From NCBI GenBank assembly GCA_934486755.1, contig CAKSQT010000080.1, positions 1 to 7,193 on the forward strand: a stretch of DNA of 7,193 bases, given 5' to 3'. The translations under genes were made by a program, and so were the position numbers. The notes beneath the pieces were generated by a model. It had not been told where the DNA came from and did not search any database. It saw only the letters and a list, made by a program, of their open reading frames with translations. Origin of the DNA: an uncultured Eubacteriales bacterium. GTDB taxonomy: Bacteria > Bacillota > Clostridia > Oscillospirales > Acutalibacteraceae. Of the stretch, positions 5,183-7,193 are shown one piece after another (position 1 is the first letter of the stretch; every line of letters begins with the position of its first letter).

Positions 5183-6076
5183 ACGAATAAAATTACTGTT
5201 ATAGAATTCGCGGTTGCCGCTGTACTTACTGCGGCGGGAATAATAGGTTTTGCCGCCACAAGGCGGGAAGCGCGTTCGCCCGACGCCGCGAAGCAGGCTA
5301 AAAAGAAGCATCGTATGTTCCTGTTTTTAACGATTGCCTCCGTCTGGTTTTTGATAGGTACGGCAATTACAAGTGTTTCAAAGAGCAGCGGCGGGCTGAA
5401 TGTTGAATTTAATATGTTCAGCGACAGGGTAACATTGTTTGGTTTCTCTTTTGCAAAAACGACCGTCCTTATGTGGGCGATAATCGCTATCGTTTTTGTC
5501 TTTGCGCTGATATTCCGATTTTTACTGTTCCCTAAATTCGATAAGGATTCGCCGAAGGGGTTTCAAAACGTAATGGAAATTACGGTTGAAGCCGTTGAAA
5601 ACTTTACCAAAGGTGTTGTCGGAGATTATTCAGATAAGTTGGCGCCGTATATGTATTCTTTGGCGGTATTTATGGTCTTTTCAGCAATATCCGAACTATT
5701 CGGTTACCGTCCGCCTACTTCCGACATTGTCGTGACGTTTGCAATGGGTTTGATAACCTTTGTGCTGATAAATTATTACGGCATTAAGAAAAAAGGACTT
5801 GGGGGACGAATTAAGGGACTTGCAAAACCGACCCCTGTAATTTTCCCGATGAAAATACTCAGCGACGTTGCGGTTCCTGTATCGCTTGCCTGCCGTTTGT
5901 TCGGCAATATGATAGGCGGTATGATAGTTATGGATCTTCTCAAATCGGTTCTCGGCGGATATGCCGTCGGAATACCGGCGGTCGCGGGTCTGTATTTTAA
6001 CGTTTTCCACCCGCTTATTCAAACTTATATTTTTATTATCTTATCTCTAACATTTATTAATGAAGCAATAGAGTAA
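5183..6076 (+). CDS. atpB: F-type ATP synthase subunit a, probable ACG start
   Basis: Subunit a forms the ion half-channels beside the c-ring in the membrane Fo sector. The core is unmistakable: GYRPPTSDIVVTFAMGLITF, NYYGIKKKGLGG, the essential arginine in VSLACRLFGNMIGG, and a final helix FHPLIQTYIFIILSLTF. The arginine is residue 238 if translation begins at ACG 5183, or 194 if at ATG 5315. I chose 5183 because the frame is open back to 5177, a near-perfect Shine-Dalgarno lies at 5166-5178, and codons 5183-5314 encode a sensible membrane segment (VIEFAVAAVLTAAGIIGFAA) followed by a basic loop (TRREAR, KQAKKKHR). The product would be 297 residues, against 253 from the internal ATG. ACG may be a true rare start or a T-to-C change or error in ATG. 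Spacing to the c subunit gene is 25 bases. Confidence 0.9.
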   Translation, partial: TNKITVIEFAVAAVLTAAGIIGFAATRREARSPDAAKQAKKKHRMFLFLTIASVWFLIGTAITSVSKSSGGLNVEFNMFSDRVTLFGFSFAKTTVLMWAIIAIVFVFALIFRFLLFPKFDKDSPKGFQNVMEITVEAVENFTKGVVGDYSDKLAPYMYSLAVFMVFSAISELFGYRPPTSDIVVTFAMGLITFVLINYYGIKKKGLGGRIKGLAKPTPVIFPMKILSDVAVPVSLACRLFGNMIGGMIVMDLLKSVLGGYAVGIPAVAGLYFNVFHPLIQTYIFIILSLTFINEAIE

Positions 6077-6101
6077 AAAAGAAAGGTTATTGGTGATTTT
6101 T

Positions 6102-6311
6102 ATGACAGCAATAGGTGCAGGTTTGGCAATGTTGGCGGCGCTTGGCGCAGGCTTAGGAATGGGTATAGCAACAGGCAAGGCGGCAGAGGCGGTAGCCCGT
6201 CAGCCAGAGGCTTCGGGTAAAATTAACGCAATACTGCTTTTGGGCTGTGCTTTGGCAGAGTCTACGGCTATTTATGCATTCGTTGTAGCGCTTATACTTG
6301 CCGCAAAATAG
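6102..6311 (+). CDS. atpE: F-type ATP synthase subunit c (rotor ring proteolipid)
   Basis: This two-helix hairpin protein forms the rotating c-ring of Fo. Helix 1 has the glycine packing motif GAGLGMGIATG (residues 15-25), the polar loop is ARQPEASGK (32-40), and helix 2 carries the ion-binding carboxylate Glu53 in LAESTAIYAF. The start is uncertain. ATG 6102 gives 69 residues and has GGTGAT (6092-6097) just upstream. GTG 6093 or TTG 6090 would add 3 or 4 residues, with GAAAGG at 6081-6086 as their ribosome site. I prefer the ATG because the family typically begins a few residues before the AIGAG glycine-rich helix. Ser and Thr follow the carboxylate as in sodium-binding rings, but the helix-1 glutamine is replaced by Met20. 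Identification is secure. Confidence 0.95.
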   Translation: MTAIGAGLAMLAALGAGLGMGIATGKAAEAVARQPEASGKINAILLLGCALAESTAIYAFVVALILAAK

Positions 6312-6330
6312 ACAGAGGAGTGTTTATTAA

Positions 6331-6819
6331 ATGAACGGTGTTTCATTACCTGAGGTCGCAAAGGACCTGATCATTAATATTATCAACATTATCGTTCTGT
6401 TTGTAATAGTTAAAGCTCTTGTTTATAAGCCTGTTCAGAAATTTCTGAATGCGCGTAAGGAGCGAATAGCTGCCGAAAAATCAGAAGCCGAATCTATAAA
6501 GAAGCAGGCGGAGGAATCAGCGGCTAAATACAATGCTCTTATTGAGGATAACAAGTCGGCGGGTACAGAGATAATCAGCAAAGCGGAGCAGACAGCCAAG
6601 CAGAATGCCGATAAGATTATAGAAAACGCTACCGCTACCGCCGATAAAATCGTTGAAAAGGCACGTGCCGATATGAAGGCAGAACACAGCGCTATGCTCA
6701 ACTCATTACAGTCTGAGGTAACCGACCTTGCGTTTGATATTTCAGACAGAATATTAAAGCGTGAAACCAATGATAAGGATAATTTGAAAATCGCTGAAGA
6801 TTTTTTCGCCGATAAATAA
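6331..6819 (+). CDS. atpF: F-type ATP synthase subunit b (peripheral stalk)
   Basis: This subunit is the peripheral stalk that anchors F1 to subunit a and resists rotor torque. The protein has 162 residues, the usual size. It has one N-terminal membrane helix at about 12-32 (DLIINIINIIVLFVIVKALV), then the conserved hinge YKPVQKFLNARKERI, then a long charged, alanine-rich coiled coil at about 40-120. The C-terminal region, TDLAFDISDRILKRE, is of the kind that contacts delta. There is no fusion to delta sequence and no second b-type gene in the window. The start ATG is preceded by GAGGAG at 6315-6320. It lies 19 bases after atpE and 11 bases before the delta gene, consistent with one transcript. 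Confidence 0.96.
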   Translation: MNGVSLPEVAKDLIINIINIIVLFVIVKALVYKPVQKFLNARKERIAAEKSEAESIKKQAEESAAKYNALIEDNKSAGTEIISKAEQTAKQNADKIIENATATADKIVEKARADMKAEHSAMLNSLQSEVTDLAFDISDRILKRETNDKDNLKIAEDFFADK

Positions 6820-6830
6820 GGTACTGCTGT

Positions 6831-7049
6831 ATGAAAACTATTATTTTAACTACAAGTTCAAATATGTCCGAAAGTACCTATAATTATATTTGTGACGGTT
6901 TTAATAAAAAGTACGGTACTGATTTTGATTTTCAACATATTATTGACGATAGCATAATTGGCGGCTTTATCGCCGATTTAGGCGGCGAAGTGTTTGATTT
7001 AAGCATAAGCTCACAGCTTGAAAGGTTGAAAAAGCACATTGCCCGTTAG
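6831..7049 (+). CDS. atpH: Short ATP synthase delta subunit: C-terminal domain only
   Basis: These 72 residues align with only the C-terminal third of delta/OSCP: LTTSSNMSESTYNYI matches the start of that domain, DDSIIGGFIADLGGEVFDLS matches the conserved D-x-S-x-x-x-G core, and SSQLERLKKHI the final helix. Full delta is about 175-180 residues, with an N-terminal six-helix bundle that sits on top of F1. That bundle is absent, and the 11-base gap after atpF leaves no room for it. Start ATG 6831 has a weak AAGGT site eight bases upstream. The stop TAG (7047-7049) is embedded in the AGGAGGTG ribosome site of atpA, suggesting translational coupling. The position between b and alpha supports delta identity. 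It may be a natural short form or the remnant of a deletion; no frameshifted N-terminal domain is seen. Confidence 0.85.
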   Translation: MKTIILTTSSNMSESTYNYICDGFNKKYGTDFDFQHIIDDSIIGGFIADLGGEVFDLSISSQLERLKKHIAR

Positions 7050-7060
7050 GAGGTGTCACT

Positions 7061-7193
7061 ATGTCTGAATACAAATTAGATAATATCAGCAGTTTTTTGA
7101 AAAAGCGAATAGACTCATATAAGACCGAGGCAATTCACTATCATTGCGGTACGGTATCAGATGTCGGTGACGGTGTCGTTCATATTAAAGGAC
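7061..7193 (+). CDS. atpA: ATP synthase F1 subunit alpha, N-terminus (3' end outside window)
   Basis: This is the start of the alpha subunit, the regulatory nucleotide-binding partner of beta in the F1 hexamer. Forty-four codons are visible. The N-terminal helix ISSFLKKRIDSY corresponds to E. coli ISELIKQRIAQF, the segment that binds delta, and it is followed by the beta-barrel start GTVSDVGDGVVHIKG. The ATG at 7061 lies five bases after AGGAGGTG (7048-7055), an excellent ribosome site that shares the stop codon of the delta gene. The catalytic and Walker regions lie beyond the window. The gene order a-c-b-delta-alpha is standard for bacterial F-type operons, so gamma, beta and epsilon genes are expected downstream. 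Confidence 0.97.
   Translation, partial: MSEYKLDNISSFLKKRIDSYKTEAIHYHCGTVSDVGDGVVHIKG

Noticed and set aside
4928..5311. Minus-strand 127-residue ORF opposite the first operon genes
   Set aside because: Antisense shadow of the AtpI-position gene and the subunit a extension, rich in Arg/Cys/Tyr with no recognisable fold or ribosome site.
5315..6076. ATG 5315 as the start of subunit a
   Set aside because: No adequate ribosome site precedes it, and the upstream in-frame sequence encodes a plausible membrane segment behind a near-perfect Shine-Dalgarno. It remains a fallback if ACG is not used.
6090..6101. TTG 6090 or GTG 6093 as the atpE start
   Set aside because: ATG 6102 has a usable GGTGAT site and a more typical N-terminus. 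The alternatives add only 3-4 residues and cannot be fully excluded.

Overview
The window looks like a chromosomal housekeeping segment from a low-to-moderate GC member of the Clostridia, probably Oscillospiraceae/Ruminococcaceae-like. The signs are strong AGGAGG-type ribosome binding sites, a MecA-family ClpC adaptor, a groL whose tail is alanine-rich rather than GGM-rich, a cysteine-rich protein of a type I recall from clostridial genomes, and an F-type ATP synthase operon of Firmicutes layout. The genus cannot be fixed from sequence alone. No mobile element, CRISPR array, tRNA or rRNA is visible.

Left part (1-2000): the 3' end of groL (chaperonin GroEL) is closed by a perfect 13-bp hairpin terminator. 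It is followed by rpe (ribulose-phosphate 3-epimerase). A MecA-like gene on the opposite strand converges on rpe, and the two coding ends overlap by 14 bp. The mecA-like gene has a clear sigma-A promoter of its own.

Middle part (2000-4880): a 45-codon single-membrane-segment ORF directly precedes a phosphohexomutase (phosphoglucomutase/phosphomannomutase family). The mutase converges on a 278-residue, 24-cysteine protein of unknown function, and the two share a compact bidirectional terminator. The cysteine-rich gene has a promoter region that can be read either as sigma-A or as sporulation sigma-K type, with a 10-bp palindrome at its predicted start. A 236-bp AT-rich intergenic region separates it from the ATP synthase operon and holds the divergent promoters.

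Right part (4880-7193): the ATP synthase operon starts from a near-consensus sigma-A promoter. The order is a small three-segment membrane protein (AtpI position), subunit a, c, b, delta, then the start of alpha. Together these encode most of the membrane Fo sector and begin F1.

Two points depart from textbook. Subunit a appears to start at an ACG codon behind an almost perfect extended Shine-Dalgarno, which adds 44 residues with an extra membrane segment. The delta subunit consists of the C-terminal domain only (72 residues). These are the most notable observations; I see no evidence of a wholly new system.
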